Counted from the first letter of the stretch, positions 33,762 through 45,828 are shown. The stretch is 64,000 nucleotides of DNA from Tetraselmis striata (GCA_006384855.1 VCJN01003059.1:1-64000), one strand, 5' to 3'. Translations and numbers: made by a program. The notes: a model not told the origin generated them from the sequence alone.

Positions 33762-34463
33762 GTGGCGCTGCGATGGCGCGGGTGCAGTCGTCGACGCCCC
33801 GGCGGGGGCGTTGACCGGCAGTACCGGTGTTGCAATGGCGGCTGCGGACGCACCTACCAGCGGCCCGCCCCCATGTGCACGCACGTGAACCACGGGATGG
33901 AGTCCGACGACCCGGCGGTAGCTGCCATGCACCTCGCCTACGCTGCGACTTTTGACCCCTCTGTGTATGTGCGGTGCTCCCCACGAGCCGGCTGCCCGCG
34001 CTCGGGCCACCACGTGTTCCACGGCGCGCGAGCGGCGGCCTGTGCCGCCACCTGCGAGTTCTGCCCCCCCTCCCCCCCCACCCCACCCCACCCTCCCCCG
34101 GCTCCGCCCCCTGGTGTGGCTAACCCGGCGTCGGCAATTGGCGTGCGGGCGCTGCAGCGTCAGCACGCGCCGGCTGCTGCCTCAGCCGCCCATGATCCCC
34201 TCGACCCCTTTTACGAGTCGGTTCGCGCCGAGGTGTCGTCCGTTGCTGCGAGTGCTTTGCCATGGGCGCGCGAGACGCGCCGCGTATACGATACTTTACG
34301 GGCCATCACCACGTTACCGCAAGCATATGTGCGGCGCGCACGCGCCGCTTACGGGCACGCCCACGAGATCTTTGAGTTACTAATTGTCGGTAATGCTACG
34401 ACCATCGCTGCACCGGATCCATCAGCTGGTATACTACGGCCCGTATATGGTTGGGAGCACTAG
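33762..34463 (+). CDS. Zinc-finger-like ORF, unknown, probably mobile-element derived
   Basis: A 233-codon frame. The early part YRCCNGGCGRTYQRPAPMC...H resembles a C2H2-type finger. A second Cys/His set is CSPRAGCPRSGHHVFHG...CAATCEFC. After a Pro-rich linker, a helical part follows (PFYESVRAEVSSVAASALPW, RRVYDTLRAITTLPQAYVRR). There is no catalytic domain. It directly follows the terminal module at 33576, and the next 1.4 kb carries further protein-like but broken frames. It could be the first ORF of another decayed element. Confidence 0.3.
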   Translation: MALRWRGCSRRRPGGGVDRQYRCCNGGCGRTYQRPAPMCTHVNHGMESDDPAVAAMHLAYAATFDPSVYVRCSPRAGCPRSGHHVFHGARAAACAATCEFCPPSPPTPPHPPPAPPPGVANPASAIGVRALQRQHAPAAASAAHDPLDPFYESVRAEVSSVAASALPWARETRRVYDTLRAITTLPQAYVRRARAAYGHAHEIFELLIVGNATTIAAPDPSAGILRPVYGWEH

Positions 34464-37400
34464 CGGAGGACTGCGGGTCATCACATCCCCTTTTACGGCC
34501 ACTCGCCATGGAGTTGGTACTACTGGTGAGTGAGGCCGCCTCTGCCACCCTGCAATCGCTTCCTATCGGTGGTACGAAACTGCCAATACCGTTACTACAT
34601 ACGCTTTTGTAGTTCGCTGGACACTGTCGCCCGGATAATTACTGGCACTCTCCGTTAGTGGCAACTCCTTCCCTATACTAGAACCGCAGCCATGCGGCAC
34701 TACAGCTCCGCCCTCCGGTACGGGTACGGGTGCTGCCTCCGATGTGCAACCCACAACCATGTTTGTCCAACGCGATCTCAGCCGCGCGATTCGCTTGCGT
34801 GACTCCGTGGCCCTCGCTCTTGGTTTCCAGCGTACGGGTGCCGCGGCCTCGCGACTTGATACTTTGCGCTTGTACATCCCGTGCGCCCGAGCCATGCTCC
34901 CTATCGCTTTTCCAGTCGGATCACGAGTCAGCCCGCAAGATTCCCCGTGCTGCTTATTCGGCCGCTGCGGCGCGGGTGCTTGGCCTTCATCCGCGCTTGT
35001 CACATGCCCTGTGTGGTACCCCTTATGGCTTCGGTTTACGGATGGCTAGAACCGGAACGCCGCGAATTTCGTCGTGGGTCATATCTGCCCATCTGCCCCA
35101 TCGCGAACTTCAAGCACCGCATGCATACCGCTTTGAAAAAATCTGTGGGCTTCCGTGGCGATTGAAGCGGGGCGGGGCGGTGCTCGACCGGGACCGCTCG
35201 GGAGTCGCGACTTGGCCCTTAAGACGAGTGGGCTGCGCCCAACGGACCGCTCGCGGCCGTCAGATTTGACGCTGGCGGAGTGGGGGGGGGGGGGGGGGCG
35301 TGCGATTACACAATCGATCTCGCATGCGTGCTGTCCTCCACGACCCCCACTTGGGGCAACCACCCCCGCTGGTGCACCTAAGGGATCGCGGCGACCGAGC
35401 GAGGCGGAGCACAACAAGCTGGCGGCGGACTGGGCGTCTTCCGCCCCAGTGCAGGGTGTTCACCGGTACTACCCTTTGTGGTTGAGGACCGCGGCCGCCT
35501 CGGAAAATCCGCTTTAAAGGTGGTCTATATCTTCGCGGTGTTACTTGATGTGCGCAACTTCCATGGCGGTCCTTCCGCCCCGACTTCATGCTTCCTTCGT
35601 GGTCAGTCCGTCTAGGCTCTTCGGAGCTTTGTTGTCAACCAGCCCGCTGAGTTCCGCCATCACGTGTCGCGTACGCGGCGGGGGTTGTTGCAGCGAGTCT
35701 CTGCTTGCGTGCATGGTGCCTTGGGCGGCATTCTCTTTGCCGGAGTGCAAACGGCGAAGTCTGATGCGTCTGCCCGTGCTCATTCCGCACCCTCATCCGG
35801 TGCTGCTTCCACCGCGCAATTGCTATAGTGGACGTTTCCTATTGCCATTTTGGGTGGTTTCCTGATCGCCTTTTGCAGGTAGCTCATGTAGCTACAGTCC
35901 CCCTCGTAAGTCTTGCCATGTACGTATATGTCCATATTGCCACGTCAGCACCGGCGCCGCCGACCGCCGAGTGGTATACTGGCGCATTTTTGTGATATGA
36001 TTAACTTAGAATATCCATCAACGGCTTAAGATGTGATAAGTGACGGAGGGGGGTCCTGCCTGTTACGCTCGTGATCCCGCTCTGCGCTGGTTCGAACCTT
36101 GCCGGGGCCCTCGGTGGAAATATATATATTATTGAGGGGGTGGGGGGGGGGGGGGGGGCAATGCATATATTTTCAGGTTCTCCTACAAACCCTAGTACAG
36201 TGGTTTACTGCGCGACCCGCATCCCGATAAAAAGACGATGTACTCGCCCCGCACGGGCCCGCTAGGCGCAGCCCAATATCAGAATATGGGAGCGCATTGA
36301 TGGCTAGCCTTACCACATACCCTGGACGATGCCCTAGCAAGTGACCATATGGACCCACCCGCTGACTCGGGGCCTGCACCCTTGCGCAGTATGGGCTGAA
36401 GCCCGGCTCTACCAAGGGCGCATTGAACGCGGGTAGTAGCTGTAGGTGGGCTGGTTTTGGAGCAAGCCTTAATCGCAGTATTGACCGATTTTGCGGGAAC
36501 TACTCACTTGCTTGCATGCCGACGGTGGGGAGAGCGCGCCTTTGTGAATGTGCTCTACGATGGTAGAGCGAACTCTTGGCGTGCATCCGTACAGATAGGA
36601 TGCATATGCGTGCGATGTAAAAATTCGCGCCCTCGTGACATTGAGTTATCAAATTCATAAGCAACCTTGAACAATGACACGCACACGCATGGCTTTTACA
36701 ACGAGAGCACAGCAGACGCCACTTAGGGCTCCCCCACGCATGATTTCGTGTTCACGTATGACACATGGAAGGGCGCGGCCGGATACGAAGGTGATGGCTC
36801 ATAATTGGCCAATCTACAATTGATGCTTGACGAGTGGGGCAATACTTTTGTGGGCAGGTGTATGCTTTAGACCTGACCACTGTTGTATCTCGCTCATACT
36901 TACCGCCTGCCGAAATAGTATTAAAAAGCGGCTCGGAATATGCACATAATAAGGATACCGGGGACGTCAGCGCCTAATCGAGTGCCTAATCCCTGCGCTA
37001 TTCTTAAAGCAGGGTTGCATTCTTGCCCGGACGATTCGGAGCGCCGCCCACGCCCTCCGCAGCTTTGTACAGCATAAACCGTAAAAAAAAAACCGCAAAC
37101 CTGTAGATAGCAGCAGCGTGCCGCAGCATCGTACCCGTACCCATACCTGTACAGTACGTGTACTCGGAAGGTACTTGCAATAAATGAAGTCGTCCGGCGC
37201 GCGCGCGGCGGTTTATTTACTGTATTTAGATCTCATGTCCCGACGCGGGCAACGAGAAACCAGCACGCTGTAGTCGCTACTACATATACATACACGTACA
37301 CTACGTACGTACGTATGTGTATTACATAAATATACACATAATATATATAATATAGATACATAGGTATACAGCATACATATATGTAAATATATAATATATG

Positions 37401-38330
37401 TGTGATAAGTAAGTGGTCGCTTTTCTTGGCTTGTTTTAATACTATATCACAACGAATATACAACGAAATTTAGAAAGAGCGGTTGCCGATCCTGAAAGTC
37501 TTTAACCGTGCGGATAGGTGCGTAGCCAAGCACCCGCTGGATGGACCGTAATTGCCGCCTTTTTTTTTCGCCCCCGGGACAGGAGTGGCAGCGAAACCCT
37601 TGCAACGTCTCTACGACGGCCGTTTTATTACCAGAAATCCAGTTACGGAAAGCCCTGGGTAGGCGACGCTCCGTTATAGAGTCATAAAGCAAATTGCTGC
37701 CCAGCTGCTGGACCGCGCGTCCGCGAGTACTTATAACCCTTATTTGCTGGGGCGCTGGACCGTAGCTAGACCGCGAAATAAGTTCGCGACCTACTGGAGT
37801 CTGGAGATCGATTGCCTTACGAGTACTTTATGCGAGTACTTTACGTATAGGAACAGTAGGGTATCATAGCGGATTATTTTCAAATCGTTATATCGAAATT
37901 AACGTACCACGATATTGTGGATTAGCCCGTGATGTAGCGTCGGGTAACACCAGTCGTACTCAGCCCCATGCAATTCAAACCTCTATAATTCTCAGTGTGA
38001 CCATTATATTTGGTCTATTGTATAGTTTTCGGGGAAGACAGACCGCCGCCTGGCCAGCGCGCCCCCCGGCGGAGCGGGATCGCCACGCAGCTTTGACGCC
38101 GAAGCGAACGCCTAGAGCGACCCAGGCTTGACAGAGTTCCCACTCTGCACCCTCCAGAACGAGGCGCTGCGACAAATACGCAACCCGCTACAGACTAACT
38201 GCCGACAGTTTTACACAGTCGCTGCGAGTGTGCAAACTAGCCCCGCGGTGCAGCGTAGTAGACAGCGCGAGAGAAAGCGTTGTCGCCGAGGTGACGGTTC
38301 GTCTCATACTGCCGCTACCAAGCAGCCACC
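34464..38330. other. Decayed coding remnants, then AT-rich intergenic
   Basis: 34.7-35.8 kb has protein-like pieces in shifting frames (RDLSRAIRLRDSVALALGFQ near 34770; EAEHNKLAADWASSAPVQG near 35402; FVVNQPAEFRHHVSRTRRG near 35630) that I cannot assign. G tracts are at 35281-35298 and 36137-36157. 36.6-38.2 kb is AT-rich with no gene. 37.28-37.41 kb is a TA/TAC-rich low-complexity stretch. The last ~200 bases probably hold the promoter and 5' UTR of the ankyrin gene. Confidence 0.4.
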
Positions 38331-39172
38331 ATGGGTTCGACTCTGGACAACATCATGAAGAAGCGGGCGAAGGAGATTGAGGAGGCCTACGAGTCGCAGT
38401 GGAATGGCGGCCTCGGAGCGCATCATGCTGACTACGACCCGAGCGCAGTGGGCGACGACGTCGTGAAGGGCAGCCGAGAGACGGAGGAACTCTACAACGC
38501 CCTCGTGCAGAATGACCTGAAGCTGGTGTACAAGAAGATCGAGGAGGGAGCCGACGTCAACTTTGTCTTCGGTCGTGCTTATAAGTGTCCCGAGGGCTAC
38601 ACACCGCTTATGGTGTGCGCGCATCGAGGCCGCCTGGATTGCGCGCGCGCCCTCCTTCGCGCCGGGGCGGACCCCAACTTCGTGAACGGGAACAACGACC
38701 ACTGCATGTTTTGGGCCATCGACGGTGGCGTTGAAATGATCAAGCTGTTCCACGAGTATGGCGCCGATCTGGATTACCTCACCAAGAAGGGCTGGACTCC
38801 TCTCAGCTACGCCGTCGCCAAGGGCAAGTATGGTCCGACTGAAGAGAAGGGTATTTACCCGGAGGTGAGTGCCTGGTTCCTCCAGTTCTCTGATTCTGCT
38901 GGTTTTCCGCGTCATATTCAAGGAATCCACAATTTCATCCGCCGGGATTATTGCTAGCAACACCTCTGGATTGCATTGCTCCCACAAAGCTACTTGCTGA
39001 ATACTGGCATGTTGGCGCTGTGCAGGATGTCCTCAGATACTACGGCGCGAGTGAGGTCGGCACAGGACCGATTGCAGAGGGCATCAGGAGCCCTCGCGAG
39101 AGCTACAACCCTTCTGCGGACGACTTCAAGAGAATTCGTGGAAGCTACCAGGAGCCGCAGCCCCACCCGTAG
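38331..39172 (+). CDS. Ankyrin-repeat protein, 2 exons, 226 aa
   Basis: Exon 1 is 38331-38864 and exon 2 is 39026-39172, with GAG|GTGAGT and TGTGCAG|GAT borders in phase 0. The Met sits in CACCATGGG, a good eukaryotic start context. After a charged N-terminal helix (MGSTLDNIMKKRAKEIEEAY) come about four ankyrin repeats: TEELYNALVQNDLKLVYKKI, GYTPLMVCAHRGRLDCARAL with LLRAGADPNFV, HCMFWAIDGGVEMIKLFHEY with GADLDYL, and GWTPLSYAVAKG ending at DVLRYYGAS. It is likely a soluble protein-protein interaction module. The partner is unknown. Confidence 0.85.
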
Positions 39173-39311
39173 CCGTCACGCTGGCTGGCCCGCAGGGCGG
39201 TGGTCAAAGTACTCCGATGCAGTGTTTGCCAATTCTATCTTCTGGGCGGCCGTATCAATCTGCGCTGTGGTTTTGGGGGGGGCGTGCTTGCGCAGCTTGC
39301 GCGGATAGATA

Positions 39312-39316
39312 TGTAA
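39312..39316 (+). terminator. TGTAA poly(A) signal candidate of ankyrin gene
   Basis: TGTAA 140 nt after the stop codon, in the expected position and strand. The following ~700 bases to the convergent gene at 40054 contain no recognised gene and presumably both 3' UTRs. Confidence 0.45.
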
Positions 39317-40053
39317 CATGTGCCCATCCAGATGAGAAAACTATCTACAGCTAACTTTTTGCATGGGCCATGGTGCTACATCGAAAAGCAATACCCTCCT
39401 AGAGATGCTGTCTTTCACTGTCTTGCAATCTAATCCATATACAGTTCCGCCGACAAGGCCGCCAGAGAGGCATCCGGTACAAACCATACACAATCCTTAC
39501 TACTGCTGAGGTCGCTCAAAAAGTACCAAGGCGCAAACCAGCGTGAATTCTAGAATGCATTTGACTCTTCTATGCCAGGGTCCATGCTCAGCAACACAAT
39601 GTTCAACACAGCACGGGGTCGGCGCAGTACTCCAAACATGCACACTATTAGTCGCTTGATATCCAGCAGAGTGCCTTGCGGTATGCGTTGACAGACATCA
39701 TCCCATTGCCTTGCATCGCATCCAGTGCCATTTGTACCTGTAAATTGGTACTTGGATTATAAATTGGGATTGTGGCATGGACCGTCAGAAGGCCGCCCAC
39801 ACAATAAATAAGTACTTGGCTGTCACTGCCTGACACACATTATGGGGAGGGCGGGTGTTGTAGTTGTAGGATAGTATTTTGTCTGTCAACAAACAATTGT
39901 GTCACATAATCCGCCTTGGAGCGATACACGCCAATGAGCCCAGGCATGCCTTCTCAGATGAACAGTAGCTGGCATCATTGGTAACACATCAGCTGCGGCC
40001 TCTGCTGGGCCTTGAGGTCATAAGTGACAGTTTTACAGTGCAGGGGGCCTACC

Positions 40054-42129
40054 CTACTGCTGGCTTTTGTTCTTTGAGGGGAACAGGCAGGCAAAGCACC
40101 CAATAGACTTGGCTGCGCTTGGCGTGCGGCTCGCAGGCATGACAGGCGACGGTGGCGCTGCCGCCTGAGACACCGTTGGCTGGGCGGGGGGCAGGGAAAC
40201 TGGGGCAGCCAGGGCAGCTGGGGCAACTTCCACGGCAGGAGGACTAGGCGACGTGACCTTCCCGGCCTCTGCCTGCTGACTGGTAGACTGCCGAAAAGTC
40301 TCCAGGCACGCCTGCAGCTTGCCCAGCTCCGACTCAAGGTTGTTGCAGTAGTCTTCGTTCAGCGGGCCACCAGCCTCCTGAGAGCAGCGCAGCGACTCCT
40401 TGATCCTCGCCACCGAGCTCACGACCGCACTCAGGTCTGTGCCGCTTACATCCAGCTGCACTTGGCTGGGGCACGCTGCAGCTGTGGAGCTCGCCGGGGC
40501 CGAGGCAGTGGTTGGGCCTGCCGCATGTTTGCTGGGGGAGGTGTGGGGCGGGGAGATAACGGGCTCCGGCCTCGGCATCGCCGCCAGCGGCATGTCCTCT
40601 GGCGCCAGGCTGAGGCCCTGGCGGGCAGGGGAGACAATGGAGGAGGTGGCCTGTGACTGTGGCGGGGTAGGCGGGGACGCGTCTATGGGTTTGAGCGGCG
40701 TCGTCCGCGCGGCCGCCATGCGCAGGGCATCGCTGTCAAGAGACTGGCTGAGCTGCTTGCGCGCTGCCCACGAGTTCCTCGGCGCCGCTGGGCCCTCCTC
40801 AACACGCGGCATCGCCAGCAGCCCCGCCATCGAGCCCGGCAGGAACTGCTGCGACGTCTGCGTGTGCATCTTCGCACGTCCATTCCAGTAGTCTGCGCGG
40901 TCTGCCCAGTATCCGACCCCCCGGTCACCTGGAGGAGACCACACGGGCATAGACAGGCACACGTCAGCTCGCGCAATCAGATATCTCAGCCGTTATTTTT
41001 TCGGCAATCAACCAGACAGCACACACAGCGAGTCAGCCCGCTCACCTGAGCGTGGGGTGGGCTGGCAGGCCGATTGGCTCGGCGGCACAAGTGGCGTCTC
41101 GGAGGCCTGCAGCTGCGGTGTGGCGCCCGCTGACGCGGCCACTGTTGCATACATGGCTGCCTGCTGGGGCGAGTTGTAGCTCGAGCCGGAGGCAGAGCCA
41201 GAGCCACCGGAGTAGAGCACGCTGCTGTCGCTGATCTCAGGTGACTTTATGGCAGCCTTGGAGAGGGCCACAGCCTGCGCCTGCGCCTGTGCGAGGCCGT
41301 ACGACAGCGCAACATCCTCGGCGCAGCTGGGGAGCGGCCGGTTGGTGGGGATATCGCCCAGCACCTGCCGCCTGTCAGCAGTCGCCGCTGCGCTGACAGA
41401 GCGGCGCAGGTCGGCGTCCCCCGGCTTGCCGACAGAGGCGCTCACATCCTGACTACCAAAGGCACCTCCGAGCGTGCGACGTGCGCTGCGCGTGGCTGCC
41501 TGGTTGTTGCCGGTGTTATTAGTACGCTGCGAGAGGCTCAAGCCTGCCGCCCAACGGGGCAGCTTCATCGGCGACTGATGCGCCGACACCGCTGGAGTGG
41601 GGTTATTAGATGTCGCGGGCGTGGGGTTTATCGACGTCGCGGGCGTGGGAAATACCGAGGTGGTGGGCGTGGGATTAACCAGGTAGCCACCCAGGTCCAT
41701 GCGCTTAGCCAGCATCTCCGCCGATGCGGATGTTAGCGGCGCGTTGTGGCCTGCGGGCGGGTTGTACGGGTACAACAGCGAACCCGCATTGCAGCCAGCA
41801 GTAGCGCCGCCAGCCGAAGGCATGCTCGCGCGCGTGGCTTCGGACGGCTTGCCGTAGCCACCCTCCGGCGGACCAGCGGCGCTGCCGACCAAGCTGCGTG
41901 CGTTTCGCAGGTCATGGGCCCCGTAGTAGTCGCCGCCTGCCAGCAGCGCCTGCGGGCTGGGCTGCGCGGGGCTCACCAGCAGCGGGGTGTCCGACTCGAA
42001 GGCGATCGGGTGGCTGGCCACTCTGTCCAACCCGCCGTTACGGGGGGTGAAGGGATCTGTCACGCCTCCGTAGCCGGATCCCATCCGATCCGATGCCCGC
42101 TGAGATCCATCATAGCTGACGGTGGCCAT
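40054..42129 (-). CDS. Low-complexity Ser/Pro/Ala-rich protein, 2 exons, 652 aa, unknown
   Basis: Exon 1 is 42129-41046 and exon 2 is 40928-40054. The GT-AG intron (TCAG|GTGAG to CTCCAG) is in phase 1. The start MATVSYDGSQRASDRMGSGY is the first Met of the frame. It is mostly disordered. A short internal tandem repeat, VNPTPTTSVF PTPATSINPT PATS type (about residues 150-180), is visible. A helical stretch (NNLESELGKLQACLETF) precedes the Pro-rich end. The C-terminus IGCFACLFPSKNKSQQ has two Cys next to basic residues and might be lipidated, which is inference. No known domain is recognised. It converges with the ankyrin gene. Confidence 0.7.
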
Positions 42130-42609
42130 CTCGCTGCGCCGGGGTGGTACTCGTAGGTATGTAGGCTAGTGCAGGGCGCCGTACAGCGCGAGATTTTCAA
42201 ACTGGCGGAAACCCGCGCGCCCAGCTGCGGCCACCGGTGGATGCGCACGCGAATCCCTTGACGAAACTTTTTATGCTCCCGGACGAATAAGAAGCAGTCC
42301 AGCAGTGTTATGGCTGGTCTTAAGACGCGAAAGGTGATGTTATGCCTGGACAAAAGTGTGTGTGTGTGTGTGTGTTGGGCGGCGGGGGGGGGGGGGGGGG
42401 GGGCGGTGGACAGACGCTGAGCGGCGCGGATGGCCCCGCAGCATCAAATAGTGGAGCAATATCGACCAGGGTTCTGCTTGAATGTAGATAGGCTTTTTCC
42501 TTCCCCAGTACTTTGCGTGCATTTTCTTGACGCTCTCCCTGACGCTCTCTCGCGGTTGACTGTATTAACCAAAAAGTATAATATTGATCAGGGGCGGTCG
42601 TTTGGTTTC
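42130..42609. other. Intergenic with GT and G tracts
   Basis: Upstream region of the 652-aa gene. It contains a (GT) run (42356-42375) followed by a G tract (42383-42403). No gene is seen. Confidence 0.5.
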
Positions 42610-42615
42610 AAAGCA

Positions 42616-42704
42616 GGGAGATTAGCCGAAGAGTGCGCAGGCTTAGTTACACGGTAGGAAGGGAGATTCGCCGAAGAGTGCGCAGGCTTAGTTACACGGA
42701 AAGG
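42616..42704. repeat. Tandem 45-bp duplication at the edge of an inverted element
   Basis: GGGAGATTAGCCGAAGAGTG followed by CGCAGGCTTAGTTACACGG is repeated head-to-tail at 42616 and 42661 with few changes. The complement matches the block at 33514-33556, so it is part of the DIRS/PAT-like terminal module and was duplicated in this copy. Confidence 0.7.
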
Positions 42705-42769
42705 GCGTGGTACTCGCAGCCAAGAGCCACAAGAGGGAGGGAGGGCGGGTTGTGCGGGCAGGAGGCCAG

Positions 42770-43050
42770 CACAAAACTAAGAGAGTGGTCCAGTCTAGCG
42801 AACGACGACGATGGTTTCATAAGATTTGATGGATACGGGGGTGACCGCTGTTTTTCGCACGGAAAGTGCCGTACATCGGCTTCTCAGTGCTGACAGAAGC
42901 ACCATGACTGCCCGTGGTCGATCACTGACTGCCGTAGCACAAAGATCGCAGAAAACTGGTGATCGACACCCGCATACCCTAGGTGTAGGGAGCAGGGAAG
43001 AACGAAGCCCCAAGAACATAGCTCCAAAGATTTTAAAGGGAGGCAGGTAG
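42770..43050 (-). repeat. Terminal module of DIRS/PAT-like element, copy 3 (inverted)
   Basis: The minus strand carries the same landmarks as the copies at 21830 and 33172: GAGAAGCCGATGTACGGCAC, CATCAAATCTTATGAAACC and GGGTATGCGGGTGTCGATC. It lies 3' (on the minus strand) of the recombinase remnant at 43076-43976. Confidence 0.65.
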
Positions 43051-43075
43051 GAAAGATGAGCCAGGCACCTCGGTC

Positions 43076-43976
43076 TTCATGAATGGGCGGGAAGGCGGCG
43101 GGGCGGCGCCCGAAGGAGCGGGCGGGGGCGCTGTCGAGAAGGCCGCGAAGGACCACAGCGGGGGGAGAACCAGCCGAATATAAGATCGGCGGCGCGGGTA
43201 GGTAGCGTTGTCGGGTCGACGTAGTCGTTGATTACTGCAGAATTGCGGGCCCGACCGCCCCGGTGGCGAATATTTTCGAGGGCGCGCTTATTGTTGCGTT
43301 TGCGCCAGATGCCATGCCGTTACGCAAGTTAGGAATGCGAGGTCCACACGAACCCGTCGGGTGGGGGCGTTGGGGCGGCGGGGGAGGGGGGCTCGATCGT
43401 TGCGGCCAACGGCCCGCTTGAGCATGTCACTCGCCGAGGTTGGAGGCGTTCCACGTAAGGGGCGGGGTAGCCATGTCGCCGGGGAGCGCCCATAATCGGT
43501 CATCAGGTTGCTTGGCGGTGGGGGCTGCCCGGAACGCCGCGTCGCGGTGGGCGGTGAAGCGGCGGAGAAGGGCTGTCCACGCGGGCACGGCGGTGGCAGG
43601 GATTTAAAGTAGGGGCTTGAACCCGTCTCGACGCTTGCGACGTCCTCCAATCGCAGTAGTTGACGAAGAGGGCGGTGATGTGGTGGGTGATATCCACGGC
43701 CATGTCTTGTTGGTGCTCCGCGAGTTGGTGATCTCGTCGAGCGGACCTGCTCTTGCCTGCTGGCGATTCGCTACGTGAGTGCAGCGGGCCAGCGGCCGAT
43801 TGCTCCTGCTTCCCAGCCGCCATTTTAGCATTGGCATGCCGTTGCTTCTCGATTGAAGCATGATGAATGACAGCTATAATGGCCTCGAAGTCGGCAATGG
43901 TGGAAAATTCGGAAAATAGCCAAAAGCAACGCTCAAACCAAGTCGACATGTGATGAAAGCACTGCGCTGCAGACAC
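43076..43976 (-). pseudogene. Tyrosine recombinase remnant, second copy, inverted
   Basis: Minus-strand pieces match the recombinase at 31840-33219. MAVDITHHITALFVNYCDWR corresponds to the MAVDTHNITLFAN region there. KRRDGFKPLL corresponds to KRRDGFKALP. The region to 43080 corresponds to the C-terminal part (NDYVDPTTLPTRAA against NDYIGPTTLPTRAA). Several frameshifts are needed and the catalytic H-x-x-R box is not recognisable. This copy is more decayed than the plus-strand copy. Confidence 0.55.
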
Positions 43977-45828
43977 GCACTTCCGCGGTCCGTATCACGA
44001 AGCCGAGGTTAGCACTACTACTTTAGCAACCTACGCGCCGACCTTTTATCATGTGATCGGCCATGCTTTGTCGTGACCTTATTTTTCGGAAAGGCTAGGC
44101 GCTGTCTCCGCTGATGACGGAACTTAAGTTGACAAGGGCAGTAGCGCCAGCATCTTTCACGAGCAACGTGTTCTGGGCATCCCTTAATTAACTACATACG
44201 TAATAAAGAGGCGCCCAACGACTTGAATGTTTATTCAAGCAGACAACATTGTACCCAAGTATGAAATCAAGGACATGGTTTCATGGCACATGCCGAGCTT
44301 TCCCTCCCGGCGTTCAACGTCGTGACCATAAGCTATGATTCCGGAGCTTGAAGCTCACGCTGCTGGCGTCAAGACCGTGCGGTACGGGGTCAAGTACATT
44401 GCAGTACCCCGGACCACGGCTGTGCCTGGATCGCTTTGAGCACGGGCACCATGTAGGGCGACGACATGCAACGGGGGCTAGCAGTGCGGGATGCCGCGTG
44501 GCACAACACGGAGCCGGGAAAGTTGGGCCCACTTTGAGACATCTTGGACATTTTTGGAGTATGTACATGTGCATGCATGGTCTTTGGCGCAGTGGGTAGT
44601 GAGGCGAGCAAGGCGGGGTGCGCCGCACGGTGACATGCGCGTTGTCGTGTGCTTGGCAGCGGATCGGGGCACCCTCTCATTGCCGGGCACCTAGTGCACC
44701 ACTCGAACTCATCATGAGGTCTTGCTCGCTAGAGTCTGGAGATTTCATCGGGGTGTTGATCTTGGTGACAGCTCGAGAGCGTGCACGCTGCCTTATCAAG
44801 GCTGGCGGTGTAGATTCGTCCGCCATCCCGTTGCCGAAGCTGCGCAGCGCGCGGCCATGGATCAGTCACCCTCGCACATACTGGTGTTTTTTTAGGGGCA
44901 AGGAATCTCAACCGGGCGAGCATCAATTCTCAGCCCCACCTCGTCCAGGTTGCGGGCCGCTAGTGACTTGTGTTGATCTCCTACTAGTGCTCCTTTTAGA
45001 GGCGGATTTGTCACCGGCACTGTATTTGCAATTCACACGCAAGTGCTGCCAGTAGTCCGCGCCTACCATCCGCATACCCGTTCAAATCCCGTCCATCACA
45101 TGCCCTGGCTGTAGTGATGCTGCTGCGCGGGCTGGCGGGCCACGGCGTAAATACTTTTAGCGACTACATCGTGATCGCGCTGCACCTAATCCACCCATGC
45201 CCTTATGTATTTCGCGAGTTTGTGTTTTTCAAAATCCGGTGATCCGGTATTTTATCCATTTTGTCCGGAAATTGAAAGTGCCAGTACGCATAAGGGCAGA
45301 TTTTCGTGTATAAATATATTGGATCCATGAGTTTCATGGGAGGAGTGGCTGGCTCCTGCAGCAATTGCAGCCTTGTTGATATCACCTGGTCCAGATAAGT
45401 CTGGACCATGGCCAAGTTTGTTTCAATGCAGTGCTGAACTAGAAAACGGTGACACATTAGGCCAGCTTGCGGCTGAGCCCACAAGGAGAGCACCGAGTTG
45501 TGATACATCGTGCGGCCATGTGGAGACGGCGAGGAATGTACAATTAATAGTTTGGAGGCAGAACACCATTCAATCTATTACCTGGAATCGCAATAAGATC
45601 TACATATGGGGCAGCTTTGGTGAGCCATCAGCAGGCTACGGCAAAGTGTTGCGCCATGGTAGGCGAGTTCAGCACGTGTCGTGTCATTCACAGGTAACTT
45701 TCAAATCAGGAGCCAATCGCAGCTATTGCACCGTCATGTAATTGGTGTTAGAAACTACTTTTGCATTCAGGCTTGGCCTTGCATCTATGACAGCCAAGCA
45801 GGCGAGGTCGTACTCGTCCGTGAGGAGG
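43977..45828. other. Intergenic, nothing assigned
   Basis: Several open frames exist (for example minus 45508-45203, containing LVQHCIETNLAMVQTYLDQV) but none matches a family I know. Some may be UTR of the F-box gene. TAGCGACTA is at 45158, preceded by an AATACTTTT that resembles the SINE 3' end. Confidence 0.4.

Noticed and set aside
36059-36115. GGTTCGAACC resembling a tRNA T-arm
   Set aside because: No matching D-arm or acceptor stem was found at the right distance, so a tRNA gene is not supported.
45203-45508. Minus-strand 101-codon ORF downstream of the F-box gene
   Set aside because: It reads protein-like, but has no splice support or family match and may be 3' UTR. Mentioned only in the region note.
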